DNA of 21,876 nt, taken from assembly GCA_038329965.1 (NCBI GenBank), contig JBBQNN010000067.1, positions 1 through 21,876 on the forward strand, written 5' to 3'. This stretch comes from QHCA01 sp003244095. Lineage in GTDB: Bacteria; Actinomycetota; Actinomycetes; Mycobacteriales; QHCA01. The position numbers were made by a program, and so were the translations under genes. Below, one piece after another: positions 15,081 through 21,876 of the stretch; the stretch's first letter is position 1, and the number at the start of each line of letters is the position of its first letter. Below the pieces are notes generated by a model. It ran no database searches, was not told the DNA's origin, and saw nothing but the letters and a program-made list of their open reading frames with translations.

Positions 15081-16156
15081 CGCGGGGCCCCGCCACCCGG
15101 CAGGGACGCCACCGGGGCCACGACGCGATCGGCCATCAGGGCCGCCAGCGCGTCCCGCAGCCGGGGCAGCACCCCGTCGCGTACGGCGCTCGCCGCCTGG
15201 GCGATACATGCGGCCACCGCCCGCGGTGAAGACGCGCCGTGGCCGACGACGACCACGCCGTTGACGCCGAGGAGCAACGCGCCGGCGATCCGCTCCGGAT
15301 GCAGGTGGTCGGTCGCGGCGCTCACCGCCCGCCGGGCTGATTCGCCGTGCTGGGCCATCTCCTGGGCGACCAGGCCGGCCAGCAGGGCGTAGGTGCCCTC
15401 CATGCCCTTGAGCAGGATGTTGCCGGTGAACCCGTCGGTCACGATGACGTCGGCCCGGCCGCCGCGCGGGACGTCGTCGCCTTCGACATTGCCGACGAAC
15501 GCCACCGGCAGGGCGGCGAGCAGCGCAGCGGCATGGCGGCGGACCCGGTCGCCCTTGCCGACCTCCTCGCCGATGGTGAGCAGGCCGACGCGTGGCTCGG
15601 GGATCCCGAGCCGGGCCGTGGCGTAGGCCGCGCCGATCATGGCGTGCTGGGCGAGCCGGTCGGCGGCCGGCGCCGCAGTGGCGCCCACGTCGAGCAGCAC
15701 GACCGGACCGGCCGCCGACGGCACGGTCACCACGAGCGCGGCGCGGGTCAGGCCGGCCAGCAGGCCGAGGTTGAACACCGTGGCAGCCATCGCGGCACCG
15801 GTCGAGCCGATGCTGACCATCGCGTCAGCGGCGCCGTCGCGGACCAGGCGCGCGGCGACGCAGACGGTGGAATCGAGCTTGGTACGGACACCGCGGAGGG
15901 GGTCCTCGTCCATCCCGACGACCTGGGTGGCGGGGACCACCGTGCTGCGTCCGGCGATGTCGTGGGTGTCGGGCTCTGGCCGCTGGGCCAGCTGCGGAGG
16001 CCCGACGAGGGTGACGTGCAGGTCGGCGTCGCGGCGCAGCGCGACCGCAACCCCGGACAGCACGGACTCCGGTGCCCCGTCGCCGCCGAGCAGGTCGACC
16101 GCTATCCGGATGGGGACCGGGCGACCCACCGCCGGCCTGGCCCCGCCCACCGTCAC
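15077..16156 (-). CDS. plsX: Phosphate acyltransferase PlsX
   Basis: PlsX converts acyl-ACP to acyl-phosphate for phosphatidic acid synthesis. The sequence has IAVDLLGGDGAPESVLSG near the N-terminus, SIGSTGAAMAA in the middle, then GNVEGDDVPRGGRADVIVTD with GFTGNILLKGMEGTY, all typical of the family. The C-terminus contains LLGVNGVVVVGHGASSPRA. The start is uncertain: GTG at 16156 (used here, 359 residues), 16150 and 16129 are all in frame. None has a strong Shine-Dalgarno, so coupling to rpmF 8 nt upstream is likely. The stop overlaps rnc by 4 nt. Confidence 0.93.
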   Translation of the reverse strand: MTVGGARPAVGRPVPIRIAVDLLGGDGAPESVLSGVAVALRRDADLHVTLVGPPQLAQRPEPDTHDIAGRSTVVPATQVVGMDEDPLRGVRTKLDSTVCVAARLVRDGAADAMVSIGSTGAAMAATVFNLGLLAGLTRAALVVTVPSAAGPVVLLDVGATAAPAADRLAQHAMIGAAYATARLGIPEPRVGLLTIGEEVGKGDRVRRHAAALLAALPVAFVGNVEGDDVPRGGRADVIVTDGFTGNILLKGMEGTYALLAGLVAQEMAQHGESARRAVSAATDHLHPERIAGALLLGVNGVVVVGHGASSPRAVAACIAQAASAVRDGVLPRLRDALAALMADRVVAPVASLPGGGAPR

Positions 16157-16164
16157 GCCACGGG

Positions 16165-16338
16165 CTAGACGGAGAGGATCTGTCGGCCGTCGTACGTTCC
16201 GCAGGTCGGGCAGGCGGTGTGCGACAACTTGGGCTGGCGGCAACGGCCGCATGGTTGCAGGGCCGGCGCAGTGGTCTTCCACTGGGACCGGCGCGAACGT
16301 GTGTTGCTGCGCGACATCCGGCGCTTCGGAACGGCCAC
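16165..16338 (-). CDS. rpmF: Ribosomal protein L32
   Basis: A 57-residue component of the large ribosomal subunit. It starts MAVPKRRMSRSNTRSRRSQW from GTG 16338 and has the zinc-binding CGRC and CPTCG pairs, so this is the four-cysteine form. GGAGAG lies 6 nt before the start, overlapping the end of the DUF177 gene, whose stop is 2 nt away. The ORF open to 16386 is a continuation into the DUF177 gene and is not used. Confidence 0.97.
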   Translation of the reverse strand: MAVPKRRMSRSNTRSRRSQWKTTAPALQPCGRCRQPKLSHTACPTCGTYDGRQILSV

Positions 16339-16340
16339 GG

Positions 16341-16910
16341 CTAGCTCTCCTGACTGTCGTCTTGCAACTTCGCCAACGCCGCCCACCGTGGGTCGGCGGC
16401 TTCATGCAGGTGATCGGTCGGCAGCTCGTCCCAGCGCTCCCCGCACGTCGCGCAGAGGCCGGCACAATCCTCCCGGCACAGCGGGACGAGCGGCAAGGCC
16501 AGCACCACTGCGTCACGTACCACCGGCTCGAGGTCGAGAAAGTCTCCCTCGAACCGGCTGACCTCACCGTCTTCGGTGGTCTCCTCCGTGGTGCTGTCCG
16601 GATAGGCGAACAACTCCTGGACGTCGGCGACCACCTCACCGGTGACCGGGCCCAGGCACCGGGAGCACTCCCCCTCGAGGGCCGCGGTCACGGTGCCGGT
16701 GACGAGCACGCCTTCCATCACCGACTCGAGCCGCAGATCGAGGTGTAGCTGCGCCCCGGCAGGGACGCCGATCAACTCCAGTGCGAAGCCGGCAGGCGCG
16801 AGAACGGGAAAAGACAGGCGGCGCATCGACCCAGGCCGACGACCGAGCTCGCGCGTATCGAGCACGAGCGGGTCGCGGGGGTCGAGGCGAGCCTGTGTCT
16901 TCCTATTCAC
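16341..16910 (-). CDS. DUF177 (YceD-like) protein
   Basis: The family is found beside rpmF in most bacteria and is linked to 23S rRNA accumulation. The 189-residue product contains DTRELGRRPGSM, LRLESVMEGVLVTGTV, then ECSRCLGP, the acidic segment DSTTEETTEDGE, and RDAVVLALPLVPLCREDCAG followed by LCATCG; these match actinobacterial members as I remember them. GTG 16910 (reading MNRKTQARLDPRDPLVLDT) is used. ATG 16943 would add 11 residues and would lie upstream of the transcription start expected from the candidate promoter. Confidence 0.88.
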   Translation of the reverse strand: MNRKTQARLDPRDPLVLDTRELGRRPGSMRRLSFPVLAPAGFALELIGVPAGAQLHLDLRLESVMEGVLVTGTVTAALEGECSRCLGPVTGEVVADVQELFAYPDSTTEETTEDGEVSRFEGDFLDLEPVVRDAVVLALPLVPLCREDCAGLCATCGERWDELPTDHLHEAADPRWAALAKLQDDSQES

Positions 16911-16945
16911 GAGCTTGACGGATTGGCACTGTCGAGGCCACATCG

Positions 16946-16976
16946 AGGGTACCTGAGCGGCCGCCGCACCGTCGAA
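16946..16976 (-). promoter_or_regulatory. Candidate promoter for the DUF177-rpmF unit
   Basis: In the 74-nt gap after the sepIVA-like gene, the minus strand has TTCGAC (16971-16976) and TACCCT (16946-16951), separated by 19 nt. Ribosomal protein units often have an internal promoter, but the spacing is not ideal and this is only a candidate. Confidence 0.25.
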
Positions 16977-16984
16977 CGCGCGTG

Positions 16985-17473
16985 TCACCCGCCTGGTTGG
17001 GTGCCCGCCGCGTCCGGTTCGCCGCCCAGTCCGCGCGCCCGGAGCCGGTCGCGGCCTCGCTCCACGGTGGTCAGCGTGCGGGTCAGCACGCGTTCGAACT
17101 CCGCCAGCGTGCCGTCCACGTAGTCCTGGGCCTCGGCCTTGATCCGCTCGGCTTCCTGGCGCGCCTCGGCCATCAGGGCCGCAGCCTCGCGCTCGGCGGC
17201 GACGGTCACCTCGGCCTCGGACACCAGCCGCCGGTGCTCGGTGATCCCGCCGGAGACCACGCGATCGACCTCGCGGTGTCCCGCTGCCAGGACCTCGTCC
17301 CGCTCGTCGATCAGCGCGCGGGCCTTGCGTACCTCGGCCGGCAACTCGGTGCGCAGGGCGTCGACCAGGTCGAGCAGTTCCTCGCGGTTGACGATGCACG
17401 AGGCCGACATGGGCACCGAGCGCGCCGCCTCGACCAGCGCGGCGATCTCGTCGAGGCGAACGAGTGGGTCCAT
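16985..17473 (-). CDS. sepIVA: DivIVA-like coiled-coil septation protein, SepIVA homologue
   Basis: This 162-residue protein is almost wholly helical and charged. It starts MDPLVRLDEIAALVEAARSV, and a long coiled coil runs from about residue 75 (EAEVTVAAEREAAALMAEA) to about 140. A short Gly/Pro-rich tail follows. Mycobacterial SepIVA (Rv2927c/MSMEG_2416), a DivIVA-domain protein needed for septation, sits at the same place between coaD and the DUF177 gene. The assignment relies on this gene order and on overall character, not on a strict motif. ATG 17473 lies 6 nt after the coaD stop. Confidence 0.68.
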   Translation of the reverse strand: MDPLVRLDEIAALVEAARSVPMSASCIVNREELLDLVDALRTELPAEVRKARALIDERDEVLAAGHREVDRVVSGGITEHRRLVSEAEVTVAAEREAAALMAEARQEAERIKAEAQDYVDGTLAEFERVLTRTLTTVERGRDRLRARGLGGEPDAAGTQPGG

Positions 17474-17479
17474 GCCGGG

Positions 17480-17962
17480 TCAGCCCGCGCCGGCGAGGCG
17501 CTCGATGAGCCGCGCACTGACCGACTCGGGCACGTGTGCCGACACATCCCCGCCGAAGGTGGCGACCTCCTTGACCAGGCTGGAGGAGAGGAAGGAGTAC
17601 AGCGGGTTGGTGGCCATGAACAGCGTCTCGACCCCGGCGAGGCCGTGGTTCATCTGCGCCATCTGCAGCTCGTAGTCGAAGTCGCTGACCGCACGCAGGC
17701 CCTTGACCACCGTATTGATCTGGTGGGCGTTGCAGTAGTCGACGGTCAGCCCGTAGAAGGAGTCGACCGTGATGTTGCGGTGGTCGCCGGTCACCTCACG
17801 AAGCATGTCCATTCGCTCGGTGACCGAGAAGAGCCGCTGCTTGCTCTTGTTGACCAGCACGGCGACGACGACCTCGTCGTAGAGCTTGCTGGCGCGCACG
17901 ATGATGTCGAGATGGCCGTTGGTGACAGGGTCGAACGAGCCCGGGCAAACCGCGCGCCTCAT
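17480..17962 (-). CDS. coaD: Phosphopantetheine adenylyltransferase (CoaD)
   Basis: Catalyses the fourth step of CoA synthesis, forming dephospho-CoA from phosphopantetheine and ATP. It has 160 residues, the normal length. The nucleotidyltransferase motif is GSFDPVTNGHLDII with TNGH at 14-17. YELQMAQMNHGL and FMATNPLYSFLSSSLVKEVA follow, the latter holding the substrate-binding serines. ATG 17962 overlaps the rsmD stop by 4 nt, so translation is coupled. Confidence 0.96.
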   Translation of the reverse strand: MRRAVCPGSFDPVTNGHLDIIVRASKLYDEVVVAVLVNKSKQRLFSVTERMDMLREVTGDHRNITVDSFYGLTVDYCNAHQINTVVKGLRAVSDFDYELQMAQMNHGLAGVETLFMATNPLYSFLSSSLVKEVATFGGDVSAHVPESVSARLIERLAGAG

Positions 17963-18513
17963 GACCGGCGACCGTACCAAAGCGTGCCGTCGCCGTAACG
18001 CTTCGCCTTGACAGGCTCGACGCCCGACGGCCAGGCCCACTCCCCACCACGCGTCGGTCGCTCCACCACCAGCACGGCGCCTGGCGCGGTCCACGCCCGG
18101 ACGACCGCCTCGACGCAGCTACGCACCTCGGGATCGGTCAGCTCGTACGGCGGGTCGGCGAACACCACGTCGAACTCCTCGGTCGCCCGGCCCTGCAGGA
18201 AGTGCTCGACCCGCCGCCGCAGCAGGCGGGCGCCGCCGTCCCCGACCGCCGTGATGTTGTCGGTGATCGCCTGCGCGGCGGCCGGATCGGCTTCGACCAG
18301 GACCACGGCGGCCGCACCTCGGGACAGCGCCTCCAGGCCGACCGCACCGGACCCGGCGTACAGGTCCAGGAACCGCGCCCCCACCACGTCGGTCAGGGTA
18401 GCCAGCGTGCCGAACATCGCCTCGCGCGCACGCCCCGCGGTCGGCCGGATGTCGCGGCCGGCCGGTACGGACAACCGCCGGCCCCGGGCCGAGCCGCCGA
18501 TGATCCTGGTCAC
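17959..18513 (-). CDS. rsmD: 16S rRNA (guanine(966)-N(2))-methyltransferase RsmD
   Basis: An S-adenosylmethionine-dependent enzyme that methylates G966 of 16S rRNA in the assembled small subunit. The 184-residue sequence starts with TRIIGGSARGRRLSVP. It shows the SAM-binding motif DLYAGSGAVGLEALSRGA (from residue 50) and the catalytic DPPY at 120-123. The start is GTG 18513; 37 nt separate it from recG. The gene order recG-rsmD-coaD is conserved in many bacteria. Confidence 0.94.
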   Translation of the reverse strand: MTRIIGGSARGRRLSVPAGRDIRPTAGRAREAMFGTLATLTDVVGARFLDLYAGSGAVGLEALSRGAAAVVLVEADPAAAQAITDNITAVGDGGARLLRRRVEHFLQGRATEEFDVVFADPPYELTDPEVRSCVEAVVRAWTAPGAVLVVERPTRGGEWAWPSGVEPVKAKRYGDGTLWYGRRS

Positions 18514-18550
18514 GCCGGGAACGCTAGCCGAGCGGGCGACGTGCGGCGGT

Positions 18551-20734
18551 TCAGGCCTTCTCCAGGTACTCCGCCTGCTCCTCGTCGACCAGGTCGGCCA
18601 CGGCCGCCGCCAGCGCGGGATGGGAGGACAGCGTCGGGTCGGCCGCGACCAGGTCCGCCGCCTCCTGCCGGGCGGCCACGATCAGGCCCTCGTCGCGCAG
18701 CAGGGACAGCAGCCGCACCTGCCGCCGCTTCCCGGACTGCGCGACGCCGAGCACGTCGCCCTCACGCCGCTGCTCGAGGTCCAGGTGTGCCAGGGCGAAC
18801 CCGTCAGCGGTCGCGGCAACCGCGTCCAGCCGTTCCCGGGGCGGCGAACCCTCCGCGGCGTCGGTGACCAGCAGGCACAGGCCCGACGCCGCGCCCCGGC
18901 CGATCCGCCCCCGCAGCTGGTGCAGCTGGCTGACACCGAATCGGTCGGCGTCCATCACCACCATGACGGTGGCGTTGGGCACGTCGATGCCGACCTCGAT
19001 GACGGTAGTGGCCACGAGTACGTCGGCCGCACCTTGCGCGAACCGTCGCATGACCGACTCCTTGTCGTCGGCGGCCATCCTGCCGTGCAGCATCTCGACC
19101 CGCAGCCCGGCCAGCGGCCCCTCACGCAGCATCGCGAAGACCGTGGATACGGCCAGCGGGGGCCGGCGGCCGTCCTCGCCGTCGCCGAAGACCGCCGTAC
19201 CCGTCTCCGGGTCGACCTCGGCCGGCTTGTCCTCGGCACCGATCCGCGGGCAGACGACGAACGCCTGCTGTCCCCTGCCGACTTCCTCGACCACACGTTC
19301 CCAGGCCCGGTCGAGCCAGGCCGGCTTCTCCCCGGCCGGCACGACGCGGGAGGAGATCGGCGACCGGCCGGCCGGCAGCTCCCGCAGGGAGGACGTGTCG
19401 AGGTCGCCGTAGACGGTCATGGCGACCGTCCGCGGGATCGGCGTGGCGGTCATGACGAGCACGTGCGGCGGGTCGGCCCCCTTGGCGCGCAACGCGTCGC
19501 GCTGCTCCACACCGAAGCGGTGCTGCTCGTCGATCACGACCAGCCCGAGGTCTGCGAACCGTACGGTCTCCTGCAGCAGGGCATGCGTGCCGATGACGAT
19601 GCCCGCCTCGCCGGAGGCCGCCTCGGCCAGGGCGTTGCGGCGGGCCGGCGCGGGTTGCGAGCCGGTGAGCAGGGCGACCCGCGTGGCGACGCCGGCACCA
19701 TCGAGCTCGCCGGCCCGCCCCAGCGGCCCGAGCAGCGCCCGCAGGGAGGCGGCGTGCTGGGCGGCGAGCACCTCGGTGGGTGCCAGCAGAGCCGCCTGAC
19801 CGTCGGCGTCGATCACCTGCAGCATCGCGCGCAGCGCGACCACGGTCTTGCCGGAGCCCACCTCGCCCTGCAACAGCCGGTGCATCGGGTGCTCCGTCGC
19901 GATCTCCGCAGCGAGCACGGCACCGATCTCGGCCTGCCCGGCCGTGAGCGTGAAGGGCAGCCGCGCGTCGAACTCCGCCAGCAACCCGCCGTCGACGGGT
20001 CGGCGGGGAGTGGCCGGATTGGTCGAGGCCGCTGCCCGCCGCTGGGCCAGGGTCACCTGCAGGGCCAACGCCTCGTCCCACTTCAGCCGCTCCTGGGCCG
20101 CCCGCACGGCGTCCCACGAGACCGGCCGGTGGATGTCGCTCAGCGCGCTGTTCACGTTGACCAGGCGGTGGCGGGCCCGGACGGCGTCGGGCAGGGGGTC
20201 GGGCAGCGCGTCCAGCTGGTCCAGGACGAGGCGGACGCAGCGCTGCACGGTGAACGTGTTGACCTTGGCCGTCGACGGATAGATCGGCACCAGTTGGCCG
20301 GCGAACTCCGCGGCGACGATCCCCTCGTCGTCGTCGACCAGCTCGTAGTACGGGTTGGTCAGCTGCCGCTTGCGGTTGAACACCTCGACCGAGCCCTCGA
20401 AGAAGGCCCGCCGGCCCGCCCGGAGCTCCCGCTCCCGCCACGGCTGGTTGAAGAACGTCAGGTCCAGCGAGCGCCGGCCGTCGGAGACCACGACATCGGT
20501 CTTGTAGAGCTTGGGCCGGATCCGCCTGCCTCTGGCGCTGACGACCTCGGCGAAGACCGTCACGCGCTCACCGACCCGCAGCTCGCTGAGGTCGGTCAGC
20601 TCACCGCGCTGCTGGTAGCGGCGGGGATAGTGCCGCAGGAGATCGCCGACGGTGTGCAGGTCCAGACCGTCGGCGAGTGCCTTGGCCGACTTGCCGCCGA
20701 CGACGCCGCTGAGCTTCGAACCGAGATCGACCAT
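18551..20734 (-). CDS. recG: ATP-dependent DNA helicase RecG
   Basis: RecG remodels stalled replication forks and branch-migrates Holliday junctions. The 727-residue protein has an N-terminal wedge/OB region (up to about 270) with RHYPRRYQQRGELTDLSEL. Walker A GEVGSGKTV is near 290-298. The RecG-specific box DEQHRFGVEQRDAL is near 398. MTATPIPRT and the second helicase domain with ATTVIEVGIDVPNA and QLRGRIGRG follow. Length is normal. ATG 20734 is used. The DNA just upstream consists of repeated sequence (20737-20855) that supplies the ribosome binding region. Confidence 0.97.
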   Translation of the reverse strand: MVDLGSKLSGVVGGKSAKALADGLDLHTVGDLLRHYPRRYQQRGELTDLSELRVGERVTVFAEVVSARGRRIRPKLYKTDVVVSDGRRSLDLTFFNQPWRERELRAGRRAFFEGSVEVFNRKRQLTNPYYELVDDDEGIVAAEFAGQLVPIYPSTAKVNTFTVQRCVRLVLDQLDALPDPLPDAVRARHRLVNVNSALSDIHRPVSWDAVRAAQERLKWDEALALQVTLAQRRAAASTNPATPRRPVDGGLLAEFDARLPFTLTAGQAEIGAVLAAEIATEHPMHRLLQGEVGSGKTVVALRAMLQVIDADGQAALLAPTEVLAAQHAASLRALLGPLGRAGELDGAGVATRVALLTGSQPAPARRNALAEAASGEAGIVIGTHALLQETVRFADLGLVVIDEQHRFGVEQRDALRAKGADPPHVLVMTATPIPRTVAMTVYGDLDTSSLRELPAGRSPISSRVVPAGEKPAWLDRAWERVVEEVGRGQQAFVVCPRIGAEDKPAEVDPETGTAVFGDGEDGRRPPLAVSTVFAMLREGPLAGLRVEMLHGRMAADDKESVMRRFAQGAADVLVATTVIEVGIDVPNATVMVVMDADRFGVSQLHQLRGRIGRGAASGLCLLVTDAAEGSPPRERLDAVAATADGFALAHLDLEQRREGDVLGVAQSGKRRQVRLLSLLRDEGLIVAARQEAADLVAADPTLSSHPALAAAVADLVDEEQAEYLEKA

Positions 20735-20736
20735 CA

Positions 20737-20855
20737 GCTCACTCGACTGATTGTCATCTCGCTCCTCGCCTGCTTGACGACACCGCTTCGCTCGATGCTC
20801 ACTCGACTGATTGTCATCTCGCTCCGCGCGTCGCTTCGCTCGATGCTCACTCGAC
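20737..20855 (-). repeat. Direct-repeat block between DAK2-domain gene and recG
   Basis: A 28-bp sequence occurs twice, exactly, at 20737-20764 and 20797-20824. A second segment of 23 bp occurs at 20785-20807 and 20833-20855, partly overlapping the first repeat. On the minus strand the unit reads roughly GAGCGAGATGACAATCAG, then TCGAGTGAGCATCGAGCGAAGC. The GTCGAGTGA core also forms the last two sense codons and stop of the DAK2-domain gene, so the block looks like repeated copies of that gene end. It also provides the leader of recG. It resembles the short GAGCGAGCGAAG-type repeats scattered in actinobacterial genomes. Confidence 0.8.
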
Positions 20856-21876
20856 CCCGATGAGCAGCGGGTAGTGCGGCTGGCCGCCGTCGTACACCAC
20901 CGTCTCGACCGCCGGGCGGCCCTCGCGCAAGTAGGCCACCAGCTCCTTGCCGAGCGCCGGATCGGCGCCCGCGCCGATCACGAGGGTCACGAGCTCCCCG
21001 CCACCGGTCAGCAGCCGGTCGAGCAGTTCCCGGGCCACGGCCGCGACGTCGGCGCCCACGACCGCCACGTCGCCGTCGGCCAACCCGAGCACGTCGCCGG
21101 CCCGGCAGGGACCGGCGCTGGTGTCGGCGGCACGCACCGCCACCGTGATCTCGGCCGACCGGCTGGCCCCGGCCGCCTCGGCCATGGCGATCACGTCGTC
21201 GGCGAAGCGCCGGTCGGGGTCGCGGACGGCCAGCGCGGCCAGCCCCTGGACCGGCGACCGGGTCGGCACCACGGCGACGGTGCGTCCCTCCGCCCGCGCC
21301 TCCTGCGCGGCCGCAGTGGCCACCGCCTGGGTGTTGCGGTCGTTGGGCAGCACGACGACCTGGCCACTGCCGGTACGCCGGATCGCCGCCAGCAGGTCGG
21401 CCGTCGACGATGCCCGGCCCGGGCCGCCCGGGGCCACCTGCACGCCCTCGGCGGTGAAGACAGCCGCCAGGCCGGCGCCGTCGGCCACCGCCACTACGCC
21501 GCGCTCGCTGGCCGCCGTCCGGTGGGCGTACTGGTCGGCGAAGCGCGTGACCATGATCCGGTAGGGCCGGCCGGCCCGGACGCCCGCCTCGACGGCGGCG
21601 CCGACGTCGTCGACATGCACGTGCACGTTCCACACGCCGTCACCGGTGCCGGCCACGAGCAGGGAGTCACCGAGCGGTGCCAGTTCCCCGCGCAGCACGG
21701 CGGCGGCGGCGTCGCCGGCTTCGAGCAGGTATTGCACCTCGTAGGCGAAGTCCGGCCCGCTGCCCTCGGGGAGGCCGCACGCCACCGCGGGTAACGGCAC
21801 CGGCGCCGGGCGGGAGTGCCGGTCGGTGACCCCGGCCAGGGCGGCGACCAGGGCATCGAGCAGCACCACCAGCCCC
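20847..21876 (-). CDS. DAK2-domain / FakA-like (YloV) protein, N-terminus outside window
   Basis: The frame is open to the right edge and ends at TGA 20847-20849, so about 342 C-terminal residues are visible. The first visible residues (GLVLLDALVAALAG) look like the end of the DhaL/DAK2 kinase domain. The middle and C-terminal part match the YloV/FakA family, with YEVQYLLEA, LGDSLLVAG, WNVHVHVDD and VVLPNDRNTQA. In Firmicutes FakA, with the lipid-binding FakB, phosphorylates fatty acids for use by PlsY; in actinobacteria the function is less clear. Its place directly upstream of recG is conserved. A GTG at 21869 is internal to the family pattern and is not the start. Confidence 0.85.
   Translation of the reverse strand, partial: GLVVLLDALVAALAGVTDRHSRPAPVPLPAVACGLPEGSGPDFAYEVQYLLEAGDAAAAVLRGELAPLGDSLLVAGTGDGVWNVHVHVDDVGAAVEAGVRAGRPYRIMVTRFADQYAHRTAASERGVVAVADGAGLAAVFTAEGVQVAPGGPGRASSTADLLAAIRRTGSGQVVVLPNDRNTQAVATAAAQEARAEGRTVAVVPTRSPVQGLAALAVRDPDRRFADDVIAMAEAAGASRSAEITVAVRAADTSAGPCRAGDVLGLADGDVAVVGADVAAVARELLDRLLTGGGELVTLVIGAGADPALGKELVAYLREGRPAVETVVYDGGQPHYPLLIGVE

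Noticed and set aside
16339..17399. 352-codon version of the DUF177 gene starting within the sepIVA-like gene
   Set aside because: Everything before about 16943 is an Arg/Gly-rich shadow of the DivIVA-like gene; homologous sequence begins near GTG 16910.
20737..20855. CRISPR array
   Set aside because: Only two or three units, uneven spacing, the spacers are themselves related, and the units include the end of a coding gene; no cas genes nearby.
18008..20863. 951-codon open frame on the plus strand opposite recG and rsmD
   Set aside because: Composition is Arg/Gly/Gln/Pro-rich with no domain, and it mirrors the strong third-position GC of recG on the other strand; a typical high-GC shadow.

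Overview
This is a high-GC window with the codon bias, frequent GTG starts and overlapping gene junctions of an actinobacterium. The gene order (DAK2 protein, recG, rsmD, coaD, sepIVA-like, DUF177, rpmF, plsX, rnc, mutM, then smc, ftsY, amtB, glnB/K, glnD) is the conserved actinobacterial chromosomal core. An XRE-DUF5753 regulator with a DUF397 partner, and a GlnR-type operator, point to a Streptomyces-, Micromonospora- or Pseudonocardia-like lineage. The genus cannot be fixed from sequence alone.

Layout. Left edge (1-206, plus strand): the 3' end of an IS110-like transposase, convergent with glnD across a short hairpin. 296-4201 (minus): amtB-glnB/K-glnD, a nitrogen sensing operon with overlapping genes, preceded by a well-spaced double GlnR-like box (4240-4277). 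4283-9914 (minus): smc, an alpha/beta hydrolase and ftsY; the hydrolase and ftsY overlap by 4 nt. 10035-11894: an accessory patch holding a 104-aa protein of unknown function (minus), a divergent XRE/DUF5753 regulator (plus), a frameshifted DUF397 remnant directly after it, and a conserved 67-aa coiled-coil protein (minus). 12209-21876 (minus): a long co-directional run of a DAK2/FakA-like protein (cut by the right edge), recG, rsmD, coaD, sepIVA-like, DUF177, rpmF, plsX, rnc, mutM and a sarcosine/N-methyltryptophan-oxidase-like flavoenzyme.

How it fits together. The right half is a housekeeping cluster for DNA repair and recombination (recG, mutM), rRNA and ribosome maturation (rsmD, DUF177, rpmF, rnc), CoA and phospholipid synthesis (coaD, plsX) and septation. 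The middle holds chromosome organisation (smc) and protein targeting (ftsY). The left operon couples ammonium uptake to PII signalling. No CRISPR array, tRNA or rRNA gene was seen. I did not find a clearly new multi-gene system. The most unusual parts are the XRE/DUF5753-DUF397 patch with its palindromes and decayed partner, the flavin oxidase coupled to mutM, and a direct-repeat block between the DAK2 gene and recG.
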